A DNA stretch of 64,000 nucleotides, from the NCBI GenBank assembly GCA_015272165.1, contig JACYMF010000098.1, positions 1 through 64,000 of the forward strand, given 5' to 3'. The notes beneath the pieces were generated by a model, which worked only from the letters and a program-made list of their open reading frames with translations, was not told the DNA's origin and made no database searches. Of the stretch, positions 39,093 through 49,703 are shown in pieces. Source of the DNA: Cyanobacterium sp. T60_A2020_053. Lineage in GTDB: Bacteria > Cyanobacteriota > Cyanobacteriia > Cyanobacteriales > Cyanobacteriaceae. Made by a program: the position numbers and the translations under genes. The stretch's first letter is position 1, and every line of letters begins with the position of its first letter.

Positions 39093-40088
39093 TTAACGAT
39101 GGGCTAATTGAAAGGTTTTGGGATTTACTCCGAATAATTTTTGAAAGGCGGCATTAAAAGAAGTGGCACTATTGTAACCAACATTTTCGGCAACTATAGC
39201 CACATTTTTCTGCTGTTTTAGTAAATTTTGAGCCATATTCATCCGATAATAATATAAATGACCAAATACTGTATTGTTAAAAATTTCTTTAAATCCTTCT
39301 TTTAATTTACGGGCATTTAATCCCACTTGATGAGCTAATTCTGTTAAAGATGGTGGATTTTGATAATTATTAATTAATATTTTTTCTGCTTGGTAAATTG
39401 CTTCTCTATCTATTTGATTCAGTTTAATTTTGTTTATTGTTTTTACTTGATTTTGATTTGATAAATATTCAAGTTTTAAAGCGATTAATTCTAAGACTTT
39501 AGCTTCTAAATACAAGTTTTTTGTCAAACCATAAAAAGGACAATTAAGCATTTGTAAAATAACCATTTTCATGGAAGGTATAATGATTTGCGGTGTGGAA
39601 ATAGGTAAAGTATTATCCCCATAAAAAAAGGGTTTTAAATCCTCTGGAAAGTTATCACCATACTCATTAATTAATGAGTCTAATAAAGATTGACTTAAAT
39701 GTATATCCACTGCTTTAGAGGGAGTATTAGCTAATTCTTGCCATATATCCCCCTCATTATTTTTTTCAATTACATAACAAAATCCTTCTTTAAAATTGGT
39801 GTTAATATTAGGTGGAATATATTGGGGTAAACTTAATTTAAAGGCAATTTCTAGGGTTTCTTCTATATTTCCTCGACTATCGATAATGACGTTTTCATAT
39901 AGTTGATAATCATGGATTACGATGGAAATTCCATTTCGTAGTATGATTTCTCTTTTATAGCCTTTTCCTAGCCATTCAGGAGCTAAAAAAGTGCGATCGC
40001 ACTTATCTTTAATTAAGTCAGGATTAGTGTTAAGAGTGTATTGTCGTGATAGATTTTTTAATTCGGTATTATCAAATTTAATAGTCAT
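39093..40088 (-). CDS. AraC-family regulator (PchR-like)
   Basis: The 331-residue protein has a variable N-terminal sensing region and a C-terminal AraC DNA-binding domain (from about 235): LTELAHQVGLNARKLKEGFK as the first helix-turn-helix and VAIVAENVGYNSATSFNAAF as the second. Regulators of this type (PchR, Alr-type) sit in siderophore clusters and activate uptake genes when the ferric siderophore is present; position next to transport genes supports this. It is reverse-strand like the genes upstream of it. No operator is identified. Confidence 0.85.
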   Translation of the reverse strand: MTIKFDNTELKNLSRQYTLNTNPDLIKDKCDRTFLAPEWLGKGYKREIILRNGISIVIHDYQLYENVIIDSRGNIEETLEIAFKLSLPQYIPPNINTNFKEGFCYVIEKNNEGDIWQELANTPSKAVDIHLSQSLLDSLINEYGDNFPEDLKPFFYGDNTLPISTPQIIIPSMKMVILQMLNCPFYGLTKNLYLEAKVLELIALKLEYLSNQNQVKTINKIKLNQIDREAIYQAEKILINNYQNPPSLTELAHQVGLNARKLKEGFKEIFNNTVFGHLYYYRMNMAQNLLKQQKNVAIVAENVGYNSATSFNAAFQKLFGVNPKTFQLAHR

Positions 40089-40140
40089 AAATAAAGGATA
40101 ATTGAGTAAGTAAAAAAAGATTTTATTCAGAAGTGAATAA

Positions 40141-41133
40141 TTAATTAATAACTCGGTATTGCTTAGTAGAAAATAACTCTTTCTTTCCTGATTGCCCCAC
40201 TGTCATGATCTCTTTCGTCACTTCTAATCTTCCTTGACGAGTGATAACTTTTTCACTTTTTAAGTCACAATAACTTATTTCTACTTCTGCCCAATTTGGT
40301 TCATCTTCTTCTTGATTTTTTACTATTTCTTGAGAAATAACTCGACCAGTTTTAGGATAAGTTAACCATTTTCCGCCAATTTCTTGCCACAATTTAGCTT
40401 CTAAAATTTGCTCTAAATAACTAACTCCACTCCATCCCCGATAATAAGGACGCAATTTGTTAATATCTTCGGAATTATTAACTAAAGTATTTAAAATTTC
40501 TAAGTTTAAATGTCCCCAATATCTACCGCTAGGGAAATCAATTAAAGTTGGTGCAAAACGATGTCCACCAATATGACTACAGCGCCATATTCTTAAGTTA
40601 TTATTACTATATTCTTTTCTTAATTTTTCGTAAACAGGATAGCCAAAGCGACTACAGGCTATATCCACGTTACCATGGGTGCAAACTAATATTTCTCTGA
40701 TATAATCCGAGTTTTGTTGATATTCTTCAAATTGATCAAGATTCGATGAGGTAATTAAGCTAATCGCTAAGTCATTGATTTTGTCAAGGGGTAGCAAATA
40801 TTCTTTTTTCTCTAGGTTATTAAATAACGGTGAAGGGCGCTGGTAGTGAATCACCCTAGTTAATCCTTGTTGAGAATACATTTTATCAGATGCGATGGCT
40901 AAAGGACGAAATTTGTTTAATTTTCCCTGAGACATTAACTCAGATATGAAAGAAACAAAGGGTTTTAATTCTTCCCTACTCGTCCAAAATTTTGCTTCCC
41001 ATGGTTGGGGTAATTCTATTATTAGCCATCGATCATAACATCCTGCACTACCTAATGGGTCTTCTCCATTGTTTTGGGAGATAAGATTACAAAATTGACA
41101 ATCATTTACATTGAAGGGTGATTCTAATAACAT
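40141..41133 (-). CDS. Sucrase/ferredoxin-like (Suc_Fer) protein
   Basis: A 330-residue soluble protein of the Suc_Fer-like family. It has a paired Cys near the N-terminus (DCQFC, residues 11-15), the thioredoxin-like ferredoxin motif VCTHGNVDIACSRFGYPVY near 180, and RCSHIGGHRFAPTLIDFPSG near 212. These Cys residues suggest a [2Fe-2S] cluster. The family is common beside siderophore genes in cyanobacteria; a role in reductive iron release is plausible but unproven. It lies 52 bases before the AraC gene, likely in one transcript. Confidence 0.85.
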   Translation of the reverse strand: MLLESPFNVNDCQFCNLISQNNGEDPLGSAGCYDRWLIIELPQPWEAKFWTSREELKPFVSFISELMSQGKLNKFRPLAIASDKMYSQQGLTRVIHYQRPSPLFNNLEKKEYLLPLDKINDLAISLITSSNLDQFEEYQQNSDYIREILVCTHGNVDIACSRFGYPVYEKLRKEYSNNNLRIWRCSHIGGHRFAPTLIDFPSGRYWGHLNLEILNTLVNNSEDINKLRPYYRGWSGVSYLEQILEAKLWQEIGGKWLTYPKTGRVISQEIVKNQEEDEPNWAEVEISYCDLKSEKVITRQGRLEVTKEIMTVGQSGKKELFSTKQYRVIN

Positions 41134-41295
41134 AAATTTGTTTGAGAAACTTTATTTTGAATCTGATCATTAAGATCAAACTTTTAAGAAAAATTATCAA
41201 TAAGAATTATAACAGATTATGAACAGTCCGAAGATACTTCATTGCTTTTCTAGGTGAATAGCTTTTTCAAAGAGACAATAGCGTCTCATTTAAAA

Positions 41296-42579
41296 TTATA
41301 TATCAGGCACATTTTTTTCTAAATTTTTAGATATATCTAATTGCCAAAAAACAATAGTAATAATAATACCTAAAAAAGAAAATATAGTATATTGAAAAGC
41401 CATACCAGCGCCCTCCGCCGTGCCAAAGATAGGGCTTAAAATATTAGAATTATTAAATAAAGGTTCAAAAAAATTATCAGCTAATAAACCTGAAATCAAT
41501 AAGCCAAATGGTGACATAACCTGAGCGATGAAATAACGAGAAGCAAAAACTCTTCCTTGAAAAGAAGGATCAACTTTTGATAACCAAATTGATTGATTAG
41601 AACTACCAATTAAAGGAGAGAAAAAAGACATAAAAAATCCTGACAACATCCACCAAGCAGGAACATTAAATAAAGCCAAACAAAAACTACTAAATTCTGT
41701 TAAAATATTACCAAGTAATAAACCATTTACCCTATTTTTAAAACCACGCCACAAAGTAAAAATAATACCACCAACCACACCGCCAACACCTAGCGCCCCC
41801 TGCACCAAAGCCAAAACTTCCCCTGAGTTATTACTTCTGGCTAAAATCATCGCTGGAAAAATTCCCCAAGCAATATTACTAAAAAAATTAGCAGTTAAAA
41901 GAAATAATAAAAGAGCCAATAAACTAGGATGATTAAAAATATAACGAAAACCAAAACTTAATCTTTGTGGTAAACTTTCATAGTGATTAAATTCTTTTTT
42001 CGGCTGGGGTATTTTTACAATGATAACAGTAAAAATTGCTATCAAGAATGTTATTAAATCAATGATTAAAACACTACTTAAACCACTACGATAATAAAAA
42101 AAAGTAGCTAAAAAAGGAGCTAAAATTTCTCCAGCTGAATAAGTCAAATAATCTTCCATCACCGTTGCCCTAGTATAGTCTTTTTTTGGTACAATCATCG
42201 CCATAGAAGTAGAAAAAGCTAAGTCTTGAAAATAGCTAAATAAACCATTAATAGCGCCCGTAAAATATAAATGCCAAATTTGTAAATTATCAGTAACTAA
42301 TAAATATAAAATAATGATTGTAGAAACACCAGCAATACTATCCCCCAGCATCATTAAATATTTGCGGTTATAACTATCAACAATTACCCCCGCAAAAAGT
42401 GAAGCAATAATGCGCGGAGTTTGCACAAAAAAGACAATTAAAGCCAAAGGCGTTGCTTTTTCTGTAGCTTCCCAAGCCCACAATGTCACAGCAAAATTAG
42501 TCATTTGTGAGCCAATAGTTGATAGGGTAATACCTACCCATAAAATTAAAAATGTGTTGAGATTTTTTGGTTTATCCAC
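41296..42579 (-). CDS. MFS transporter, siderophore exporter-like
   Basis: An intact 427-residue major facilitator protein with twelve predicted helices. It shows N-terminal TLSTIGSQMTNFAVTLWAWE and LFAGVIVDSYNRKYLMMLGD (the loop 2-3 motif), and C-terminal FQGRVFASRYFIAQVMSPFGL. The pattern is of the EntS/enterobactin-exporter-like group common in cyanobacterial siderophore clusters. Without biosynthesis genes nearby, export of siderophore versus return of a xenosiderophore backbone is open. It is the full-length reference for the damaged copies at 36992 and 45930. Confidence 0.82.
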   Translation of the reverse strand: MDKPKNLNTFLILWVGITLSTIGSQMTNFAVTLWAWEATEKATPLALIVFFVQTPRIIASLFAGVIVDSYNRKYLMMLGDSIAGVSTIIILYLLVTDNLQIWHLYFTGAINGLFSYFQDLAFSTSMAMIVPKKDYTRATVMEDYLTYSAGEILAPFLATFFYYRSGLSSVLIIDLITFLIAIFTVIIVKIPQPKKEFNHYESLPQRLSFGFRYIFNHPSLLALLLFLLTANFFSNIAWGIFPAMILARSNNSGEVLALVQGALGVGGVVGGIIFTLWRGFKNRVNGLLLGNILTEFSSFCLALFNVPAWWMLSGFFMSFFSPLIGSSNQSIWLSKVDPSFQGRVFASRYFIAQVMSPFGLLISGLLADNFFEPLFNNSNILSPIFGTAEGAGMAFQYTIFSFLGIIITIVFWQLDISKNLEKNVPDI

Positions 42580-42607
42580 TTAATTGTAATCTCGTGAAAA
42601 TTGCTTA

Positions 42608-42719
42608 CAGCAGTTTTCATTTCCTTAAACCACACTTTGGATTATTACAAATATTATCTTTGCGTCTTTGCGCCTCTGCGAGAAACAAAAAACGTGGTTT
42701 ATTCATTTGAAATGCGCTG
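42608..42719. repeat. 112-bp MITE-like element, family D copy 2
   Basis: Same length and ends as 16451-16562, with about three base differences, and TA on both sides (42606-42607, 42720-42721). Near identity at two distant sites implies recent movement. A GGTGGGCATTGCCCACC repeat follows at 42740-42756. Confidence 0.75.
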
Positions 42720-42799
42720 TAAATTATTATCTTTGTAGGGTGGGCATTGCCCACCATAACTTTTATTAAAAGCAGAAAAAAAGTAATTAGTATTTTATA

Positions 42800-43180
42800 C
42801 TATGAAGAATAAGTATTAACAGCAGGGATTCTGACTAATAATTTTTCTTGTAAAATTTCTGGTACTTTTGCAGGTAAAATATAACCGTTTTCACTATCTG
42901 TATATAATTCTCCAAATTCTAATAGAGCTTGATGATAATTTTCATCTAAAGGTGGAATATTAACAAAATGATAAGTATATTTATTATTAGCTAAAAATGA
43001 CACCGTACAAGGTTGACCACAAGTCCATAAACAACCACTTTTAACTATTTCTACTGACGATTTTTCAGCATTTTTAAGCAAATTCTTATAAAGATAATAA
43101 CCTCCTGATTTTCCCTCTAAATTTTCTTGATTTGATGATACTTGACAAGACTTACAAATGAATAATTTATCTTTTTTCAT
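42800..43180 (-). CDS. DUF1636 predicted metal-binding protein
   Basis: A 126-residue soluble protein with five Cys in the DUF1636 spacing: C9-x2-C12 and C50-x3-C54-x3-C58 (GCLWTCGQPCTVSF), resembling thioredoxin-like [2Fe-2S] ferredoxins. Function is not established. It starts eight bases after the stop of the binding-protein gene at 43189, so both are one operon. A second DUF1636 gene follows a second binding protein at 55101, repeating the pair. A role in iron reduction or handling after siderophore uptake is my inference. Confidence 0.85.
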   Translation of the reverse strand: MKKDKLFICKSCQVSSNQENLEGKSGGYYLYKNLLKNAEKSSVEIVKSGCLWTCGQPCTVSFLANNKYTYHFVNIPPLDENYHQALLEFGELYTDSENGYILPAKVPEILQEKLLVRIPAVNTYSS

Positions 43181-43188
43181 AATATTTA

Positions 43189-44127
43189 CTATTTATTTTC
43201 TAAAGGTACTAAATACTTAAATAAATCATCTAAAATTAGATTAGCTGCCAGAGGACCTGAGCCGATCCAATAGCTAGGCACTTGATAAACTCGACCATTT
43301 TTAACAGCTTTTAAATTTTGCCAAAGTGGGTCTTTTTGTAATTCGATAATTTTTTGCTGTAATTCTGCGTTAATTTGTGGATCATTTTCTCCTGTCCAAA
43401 TAAAAATCACATCGCCATCAGCTTGATTTAATGCCTCTTTACTAATCTTCATTTGAATAGGATTACCTGTTATTTTTTGGGCTTCTTCTGCACCGATATT
43501 CTGACTTTCTGGACGTGATAAACCAGCATCTGTTAGAATAGTCCCTGCAAAAGAATCACGCAAATAAAGATTAATACTATCAGGATAAATTCTCACCACA
43601 GAAACTTCTATTTCTGCTAAATTATTACCCATTTTTTGCTTAAATTCTACTAAGCGATTTTCATAATCAGTTATAGATTTTTGCCATAATTCTTCTTTAT
43701 TAATCAAGATACTAAAATTTTTAAAAACTTCTCGCCATTCACCACTATGATTAAATTTAACTAGGACGGTGGGCGCTATTTGCGATAATTGATTATAAAT
43801 ATTTTCATTGCTGTCTATTCCTACTATTAAGTCTGGCTTTAGTTGTAAAATTTTTTCTAAATTAGGTTCACCAATTTCACCAATATTAGTTACATTAATT
43901 AACTCATCTTCAAAGTGTTGAGAAAGACTAGAAAATGTTGTGCCAACTGGCTTAATACCTAAAGCAATTAAATTTTCTGCGGTTACAGAATCAAGAGTTA
44001 CCACTGTTTGCCAATTTTTGGGAATACAAGTTTTTCCTTGACTGTGTTCAATTTCGAGACAATTTTCTTGAGATAAAGATATATTTTTGTTTTCTATATT
44101 TTGACTTTGGCAACCAAAAATAAGCAA
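43189..44127 (-). CDS. Ferric-siderophore binding lipoprotein
   Basis: A 312-residue periplasmic binding protein of the FecB/FhuD class: IEHSQGKTCIPKNWQTVVTLD, LEKILQLKPDLIVGIDSN, and C-terminal YQVPSYWIGSGPLAANLILDDL. The open frame starts within the lipoprotein signal (IFGCQSQ). The natural start appears to be ATG at 44162 (MLKK..YGLLLTLTLLIFGC), but one base is missing in an A-run at 44152-44156, so it is out of frame. This is either a real lesion or a sequencing error. It would deliver siderophore to the FecCD permeases. Confidence 0.82.
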   Translation of the reverse strand: MLIFGCQSQNIENKNISLSQENCLEIEHSQGKTCIPKNWQTVVTLDSVTAENLIALGIKPVGTTFSSLSQHFEDELINVTNIGEIGEPNLEKILQLKPDLIVGIDSNENIYNQLSQIAPTVLVKFNHSGEWREVFKNFSILINKEELWQKSITDYENRLVEFKQKMGNNLAEIEVSVVRIYPDSINLYLRDSFAGTILTDAGLSRPESQNIGAEEAQKITGNPIQMKISKEALNQADGDVIFIWTGENDPQINAELQQKIIELQKDPLWQNLKAVKNGRVYQVPSYWIGSGPLAANLILDDLFKYLVPLENK

Positions 44128-44254
44128 AGTTAAAGTTAATAGTAATCCATATTTTTCAGCATAAATTTTTTAACAGATTGAATAAATTGACCCCCAACAA
44201 AGTTATTTCAAATTAGAGTATGATTATACTTCTTAAAGAAATAAAGCCTTGTGT

Positions 44255-44275
44255 GGGTTGAATATTATTCAACCC
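44255..44275. repeat. Perfect 21-bp palindrome, copy 2
   Basis: GGGTTGAATA, one base, TATTCAACCC, then CCTACG. Same word as 8420-8440. It lies between a TonB receptor and the binding protein. Confidence 0.6.
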
Positions 44276-44309
44276 CTACGAACTTTAATATTTTATTACG
44301 CACATTGAG

Positions 44310-45996
44310 TTAAAAGCGCCAAGAAACTTTACCAGAAATGTTGAAAGGTGCGTCCGGGCGCGCGCCGAAAAACTCTCCTGACTCAAAATAATTAGTATCA
44401 AATAAGTTTTCGATATTAATTTGTGCATCCCAATTATCTTGCTTATAAAATAGAGCTAAATCCGTACGGAAATAACTAGGTACAGTATAAAGAGGCTCAA
44501 ATAAAGTAGCTTGTCTTTCTCCGACATAAAATAAACCTAAACCAAAGCCTAAACCTTTATAATTCCCCTGTTGAATTTCGTAGGTAGTCCATAAGCTAAA
44601 TTGATTAGAAGGGGCATTATCCAAAGTTCTACCCTCTAACCCGTCATTATCCCGATTAACAAAAGCATTTAGATGACTAAACCCTCCTGTTATATTCCAT
44701 CCAGGCATGATTTCTCCATTCGCAAACACTTCAAACCCTCGGCTGGTTTGCTCTCCCGTTTGAATACTAAAAGCAGGATCACTAGGATCTCCCGTAACAA
44801 TATTTTGCTTTTTAATATCAAAAACAGCAGCTGTAACACTCAATCTATCTAATAAATCAGCTTTAACTCCTAACTCCCATTGTTGTCCCGTTTCAGGAGC
44901 GAAACTAGAATCGTCTCCATGACGACTTGCTGCAAAAGTAGGATTAAATGAACTGGTATAAGATGTGTATAAAGAGACGTTTGGCAGAGGTTTATAAACT
45001 AAACCAAAACGAGGAGAAATCTTACTGTCACTTTGTTCAAACTCATTACGTGGCTCACCCACAAAACCAGCAGTACGAAATTGATAGGCATGATCATAGC
45101 GCACTCCGCCCAAGAAAATTAAATTATCGCTAAAATCAATTTGATCTTGTACATAAATAGCAAAACGATTAACAAAATCATCTCGAAAAAATTCATTTTC
45201 GATGTCATAAGGCACTGCTGTATAAATTGGGTCAAAAATATTAATACTAGGATAAGAGTCACTAAATTGGAAGCCCGGACGTTCGGATAAACTTTGATAT
45301 TCTACTCCTAATAATAGTTTATGATTAATATTTCCTGTGGTGAATTTACTTTCTAATTGTACATCACTAAAAAAGCGATTATAGCGCCCGTCAGCGGCAT
45401 AAGCCAACCTTGGTAAATCCCCTGTAGATTCATTGGCAAAATCATCAAAAAAGGGAATATACCGAAGGGGATTATAATTGATGGCGTAATTTCAAATTAT
45501 CATCAAATTCATGGTTAAAATTGTAACCAATAGTAAATTGACCTTGACTAAATTCGGCAAAATCTTCCCCTAAAAAGCGATTTCTTGGTAACGGTATAAT
45601 GCCATTGTCTGACACGGGAATACCCTCATCATTAGTTTCGCTAATATCAAAATATTGAGCATAAAAATTAACGGAGGTTTTGGGGGTAATATCCCATGTT
45701 AAACTAGGAGAAATAAACAAAGTTCTACCATCAACAAAGTCTCGGAAACTACCATAGGTTTTATAAGCTAAATTAAGACGATATTTAACAGTTTTATCTT
45801 CATTTAAAGGTCCACTGACATCCACAGCGCCCTTATAAGTATCAAAACTACCAGCGGTGAGGGATATTTCTGCAAATTCACGATCTAAGGGCTTTTTAGA
45901 GGTTAAATTAATAATACCTCCCGGTTCAGCCGCGCCGTATAATACAGAGGCTGGACCTTTCAAAACTTCCACACTTGATTTCTTTGATGTTTTCAT
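44310..45996 (-). pseudogene. TonB-dependent siderophore receptor, truncated and frameshifted
   Basis: The barrel and half the plug of a siderophore receptor remain: VEVLKGPASVLYGAAEPGG (end of plug) at the start, TAGSFDTYKGAVDVSGPL, then barrel strands to the C-terminal SGKVSWRF, with the usual terminal Phe. The frame is broken at about 45472-45480, where CAATTATAATCCC has one extra T and joins RHQL to YNPLRYIPFF. The N-terminus (signal, TonB box, first plug half) is gone. The gene abuts the end of an MFS fragment, showing a deletion junction near 45985. Outer-membrane uptake is its family role; this copy should be inactive. Confidence 0.85.
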
Positions 45997-46596
45997 GAGG
46001 ATTAATCAAGGTTTCATCTTCCGCCGTTATTACTGCGGTGAAGTCAATAACTAACTTTCCACTATCAGTAATTATTTTAGGTTGTCCTAATAAAAACGGA
46101 GATTGTAGCCAAAGTTCAAAAAATTGATCACGAAGTGCCTCCACTACATCTGCTAACACACCAGCAGTTAAACCAGCGCCCGTCGCCACGACAATACCGA
46201 TAAAATAATCAGCGCCCATCACCCTACCCTGCAACGACAAAGGAATTTTAGCATACCATATCGCCATATAAGAACTAATCATTAGAGGATGATAAAATAA
46301 CCAAGTAAATCGAAACAAAATCCACAAACTAGGCATAGTAACCAAAGCCACCACAAGCATACTAACACCAGTCCCCAAAAAACCAACAAAAAGACCTCGA
46401 CTACAATGATAAGTTGAGGTAATTGATAAAAAACCAAAATAAAAGCTATGGCACTAGCTGACTCGGTTTTTTGCCACACCCACAGAGTAAGAGTAAAGTA
46501 AGTCATGGCACTACCCACGGAGGAAAATAATTGCCCTAACCAAAGAATAATAAAAGTTTTCACATTTGTAGGGTGACCATTGCCCACAAAAATCAA
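45930..46596 (-). pseudogene. MFS transporter remnant, both ends kept
   Basis: The N-terminus (IILWLGQLFSSVGSAMTYFT, first 65 residues, 46400-46596) and the C-terminal part (LSLQGRVMGADYFIGIVVAT and onward) are recognisable, but in different frames. The helices in between are missing. The C-terminal frame runs on into the TonB receptor fragment, reading its codons out of frame. At least one internal deletion, a frame change and a terminal fusion therefore occurred. Confidence 0.7.
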
Positions 46597-46681
46597 TATT
46601 TTATAAATAAAACTGTAGGTTGGGTTGAAGAATGAAACCCAACATGATCAATTTTCTAAATTATCTGTAAGTTTTGTTGGC

Positions 46682-47731
46682 TTATGCTATTGCTAACCCA
46701 ACCGACGGGAGTAATTGTTGCTTTAACTCTTGCAAATATAATTCAGTGCCAATAGCGCCCGTCAAACCAAAACATAAGTAAGCAGGGAGATAAAAAACAT
46801 TTCCTTCTTGACTTGCTTGGAGAGATTGAGTAATAGCATTTTTTGACCATTCCTGTTGTAAATTAGTCACCTGATGTTGTCCAAAATTATCCATATCCTT
46901 AAGAGTTTCTAAACGAGTAAAGTCATAACCCAACAACAAGATTAAATCAGCTTTTTCTAATTGGGGTAACACTTCCAATGAAATCGTGGTTAAACTATTA
47001 GGCTGAGATGGATCAGAATTTGGTGGCGAGATTAATTCAAACCCTAAATCCTTCACCAAAGAACTACATAATCCCCTATCATTATCAGAAACAAACTCTT
47101 GCACCCCTGTAGCCCTTAACAACAGCATTTTGGGGAATTTATTGACAACGGGCGCAAATTCTATTTTTGCCTCCGCAATTTTCTTCTCATTGATCTCTAA
47201 TATCTCTTGTGCTTGAGTTTCACGATTAACCCCTTGAGCGATCGCCTTCATTGTTTCTTCCGGTTGCGCCCAATCCCCTATAATCGTTGGTGCAATTTTC
47301 GATAAATTTTCATACTGTTGAGCATTATTACTTTCAATACCTAAAATCAAGTCAGGTTTAACCTTTAAAATACTTTCCAAATTAGGACTATAAGCAAGAC
47401 CAACATTAATCATTGAACCATTGATATAGTTTCCCAGATAAGGCATTTGTTGAGCCGGATTGGTATAATCTTGGCTAGAAAAATTAACTTGATCTGCAAA
47501 AGCTACAGGTTGAATTTCTAAGGCAACAAGATGTTCTAAAACGTTAGGACCTAATGCTATAATTCGTTTTGGTTCGCCACATACTTTAGTTGTACCCATT
47601 TTATGGCTAATTTCACGGCAATCATCAATATTATTATCAGAGATAGAATTATCAATACTTTTATTACAAGAAAATAATAAAAAGCTGATTATTATTACTA
47701 AAAAATACTTAAAATCTTTCAGATAAATCAT
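46682..47731 (-). CDS. Ferric-siderophore binding lipoprotein
   Basis: An apparently intact 349-residue FecB-type binding protein. The lipoprotein signal is YFLVIIISFLLFSC (lipobox Cys near residue 22). The first-lobe motif KRIIALGPNVLEHLVALEIQ is near 57 and LESILKVKPDLILGIESN near 119; the C-terminus has VFYLPAYLCFGLTGAIGTEL. The conserved Glu residues used to dock the permease are likely LESIL and the C-terminal helix. It is the only complete binding protein of the reverse-strand group, lying upstream of the broken MFS and TonB genes. Confidence 0.85.
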   Translation of the reverse strand: MIYLKDFKYFLVIIISFLLFSCNKSIDNSISDNNIDDCREISHKMGTTKVCGEPKRIIALGPNVLEHLVALEIQPVAFADQVNFSSQDYTNPAQQMPYLGNYINGSMINVGLAYSPNLESILKVKPDLILGIESNNAQQYENLSKIAPTIIGDWAQPEETMKAIAQGVNRETQAQEILEINEKKIAEAKIEFAPVVNKFPKMLLLRATGVQEFVSDNDRGLCSSLVKDLGFELISPPNSDPSQPNSLTTISLEVLPQLEKADLILLLGYDFTRLETLKDMDNFGQHQVTNLQQEWSKNAITQSLQASQEGNVFYLPAYLCFGLTGAIGTELYLQELKQQLLPSVGLAIA

Positions 47732-47872
47732 TTTAATTTTGATAAAAAAATGTCATTTGTTAGTCGCTTTAGCAGACTTTTGCTATTAGCTTTGTAAATT
47801 TATTGCAAAGGGACTTATTGTAAAAAATCATTACCGGACAATGAAATAAATTTCATTACCAAAAAAGTGAGT

Positions 47873-48050
47873 TATATCAAGTTCGGATAATTCGTTATAA
47901 ATAGGTTATATCTTCGCATTTTACCCACCGTGTAATGAATTACACGGCTAGTAGTATCTCGTTCAATAAATTGAACTAAGATTGTTTTTAATTGATTTGT
48001 AACTGATCGCGCAGCGGCAGCCTTCGGCTGATCAAGCGGACCTGATATTA
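47873..48050. repeat. Family C repeat, longest copy
   Basis: Ends TTATATCAAGTTCGG and, inverted, TAATATCAGGTCCGC. Inside are CCGTGTAATGAATTACACGG, TTCAATAAATTGAA, and an extra GC-rich hairpin (CAGCCTTCGGCTG) near 48018-48030. It accounts for most of the gap 47732-48226. Confidence 0.7.
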
Positions 48051-48226
48051 ATTCCGACTAAAGTTATGAAAAACTATCAATTCGCAGTATGTTTAACTTA
48101 TCAAAAGTTACTTTTTGGTGAAAATCCTTGATTTATAAGCATTTTACCTGCCACCTCCCCTCCTGCCACTTATTTTTCTCTAATTGAGTTACCCGTAGAG
48201 GTTAAAAAATCTCTTTTAGCAGTAGC

Positions 48227-49008
48227 TTAAAATTTGACAGAAACTGAACCAATTACAGAAAAAGGTTGCCCCGGAGAATTACCAAATAAACGAGCATTGT
48301 TGGTACTGCTAATATATTCAGTGTTAAATAAATTATTGATGTTTAAACCCACACGCCAATCATTTTTTTCATAAAAAATTGCCATATTAGTGATAAAGTA
48401 ACCATCAACATAAAAACTGTTATCTAAATCCCCAGCGCGCTTCCCCACATAATTAAAACCTAAACCTAAACCCAAACCCTCTAAATCTCCTTGTTGAATT
48501 TGATAACTACTCCATAATCCGAAACTATGATCACCGTAAATGGGATTAAAGATATTTACTGTTGTTGGTATAGAAGTATTTATTTTAGTGATTTGATCGT
48601 CGAAACGATTAAAATTAAAGTCAATTCCTGTCACTAACTGGTGTTTAATATTTCCTGTCTCAAATTCACCAACTACACTTGTATTAATACTATAATCATC
48701 AGAACGAAAAGCCCGATTGGCAAAAAAGCGAGTTAAATCTCCTGTAACTTCATTAAAATTGAAAGGTAGTACAGTATTGACTTGGTAGTTTTGTGCTTTG
48801 TAGCGAAAACCGTGATTTAAACTCCAATCATTGTTAAATTGATAAATTTGATGTAATGTCGTTAGCATTTCTGGAGTATTTTTCCCTAGTGGAAAATGAA
48901 ATTTGGATGTATTATCTCCATTGAATAGTTTTTGTAATGGTTCAGAAATTGTTTTTTCTTCTATGACAAATTTATCAAAATAATCTATGGGTGCATAAAT
49001 ACTAATTA
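48227..49008 (-). pseudogene. TonB-dependent receptor fragment with internal deletion
   Basis: The last 214 codons read as barrel sequence. GNIKHQLVTGIDFNFNRFDD is followed by NIFNPIYG, which jumps directly to FGLWSSYQIQQGDLEGLGLG, skipping over 100 residues present in the other receptors, and it ends IGSVSVKF. The frame stays open upstream to about 49008 (YAPIDYFDKFVIEE), where it meets the truncated permease gene on the other strand. Signal peptide and plug are absent. Confidence 0.75.
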
Positions 49009-49010
49009 TT

Positions 49011-49697
49011 TTGATTTCTGTATTATTGAGTAATGCTAGTTTGACTACTTATGCTTTATTTGCTTTTGTGGGCGCTGGGGGGAGTGCGCTGTTGGTTTAT
49101 TTTTTTGCTTCTTTGAGCAAGCAGGGTTTATCTCCTCTCAGTTTAACTTTAGCTGGTTCGGCTATGACGGTTTTTACTTCTTCTTTTACCAGTGGGATTT
49201 TAATTATTAACCAGCGCACGTTGGAAGAAATCCGTTTTTGGTTAGCTGGTGGTATTGCTGGGAGAGATATAAGTTTAGTTACGCAAATTTTCCCTTATTT
49301 TGTGGTGGGTTCGATTTTGGCTTTATTGTTGTCTCGACAGATTACGATTCTTAGCTTGGGAGAAGATACGGCGAAGGGATTAGGGCAAGATACTTTATTG
49401 GTTAAGGTGTTGGCTATGGTGGCGGTAATTCTTCTGGCTGGTGCTAGTGTGGCTATTGCTGGACCTATCGGTTTTATTGGTGTGGTGATGCCTCATTTGG
49501 TGCGTCTGTTAGTGGGGAATGATTATCGTTGGATACTACCTTTTGCTATGGTGGGGGGCGCTGTTTTGTTACTTAATGCTGATATTTTGGCAAGAGTCAT
49601 CATTCAACCGCAAGAAGTGCCTGTGGGTTTGATTTTACCGATTTTGGGTGCGCCCTTCTTCATTTATCTAATCCGTTGGAAAACTATTACTCGTTAA
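49011..49697 (+). pseudogene. FecCD permease, N-terminally truncated
   Basis: The 228-residue product corresponds to the last two thirds of a FecCD/BtuC permease: TLAGSAMTVFTSSFTSGILI, IRFWLAGGIAGRDISL, SVAIAGPIGFIGVVMPHLVR and VPVGLILPILGAPFFIYLIR. About 100 N-terminal residues (the first helices) are missing, and a TTG would be the start. The truncation point coincides with the upstream receptor fragment, so a deletion fused two originally separate genes. Its pair partner at 49704 is intact. Confidence 0.75.
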
Positions 49698-49703
49698 TTT
49701 ATT

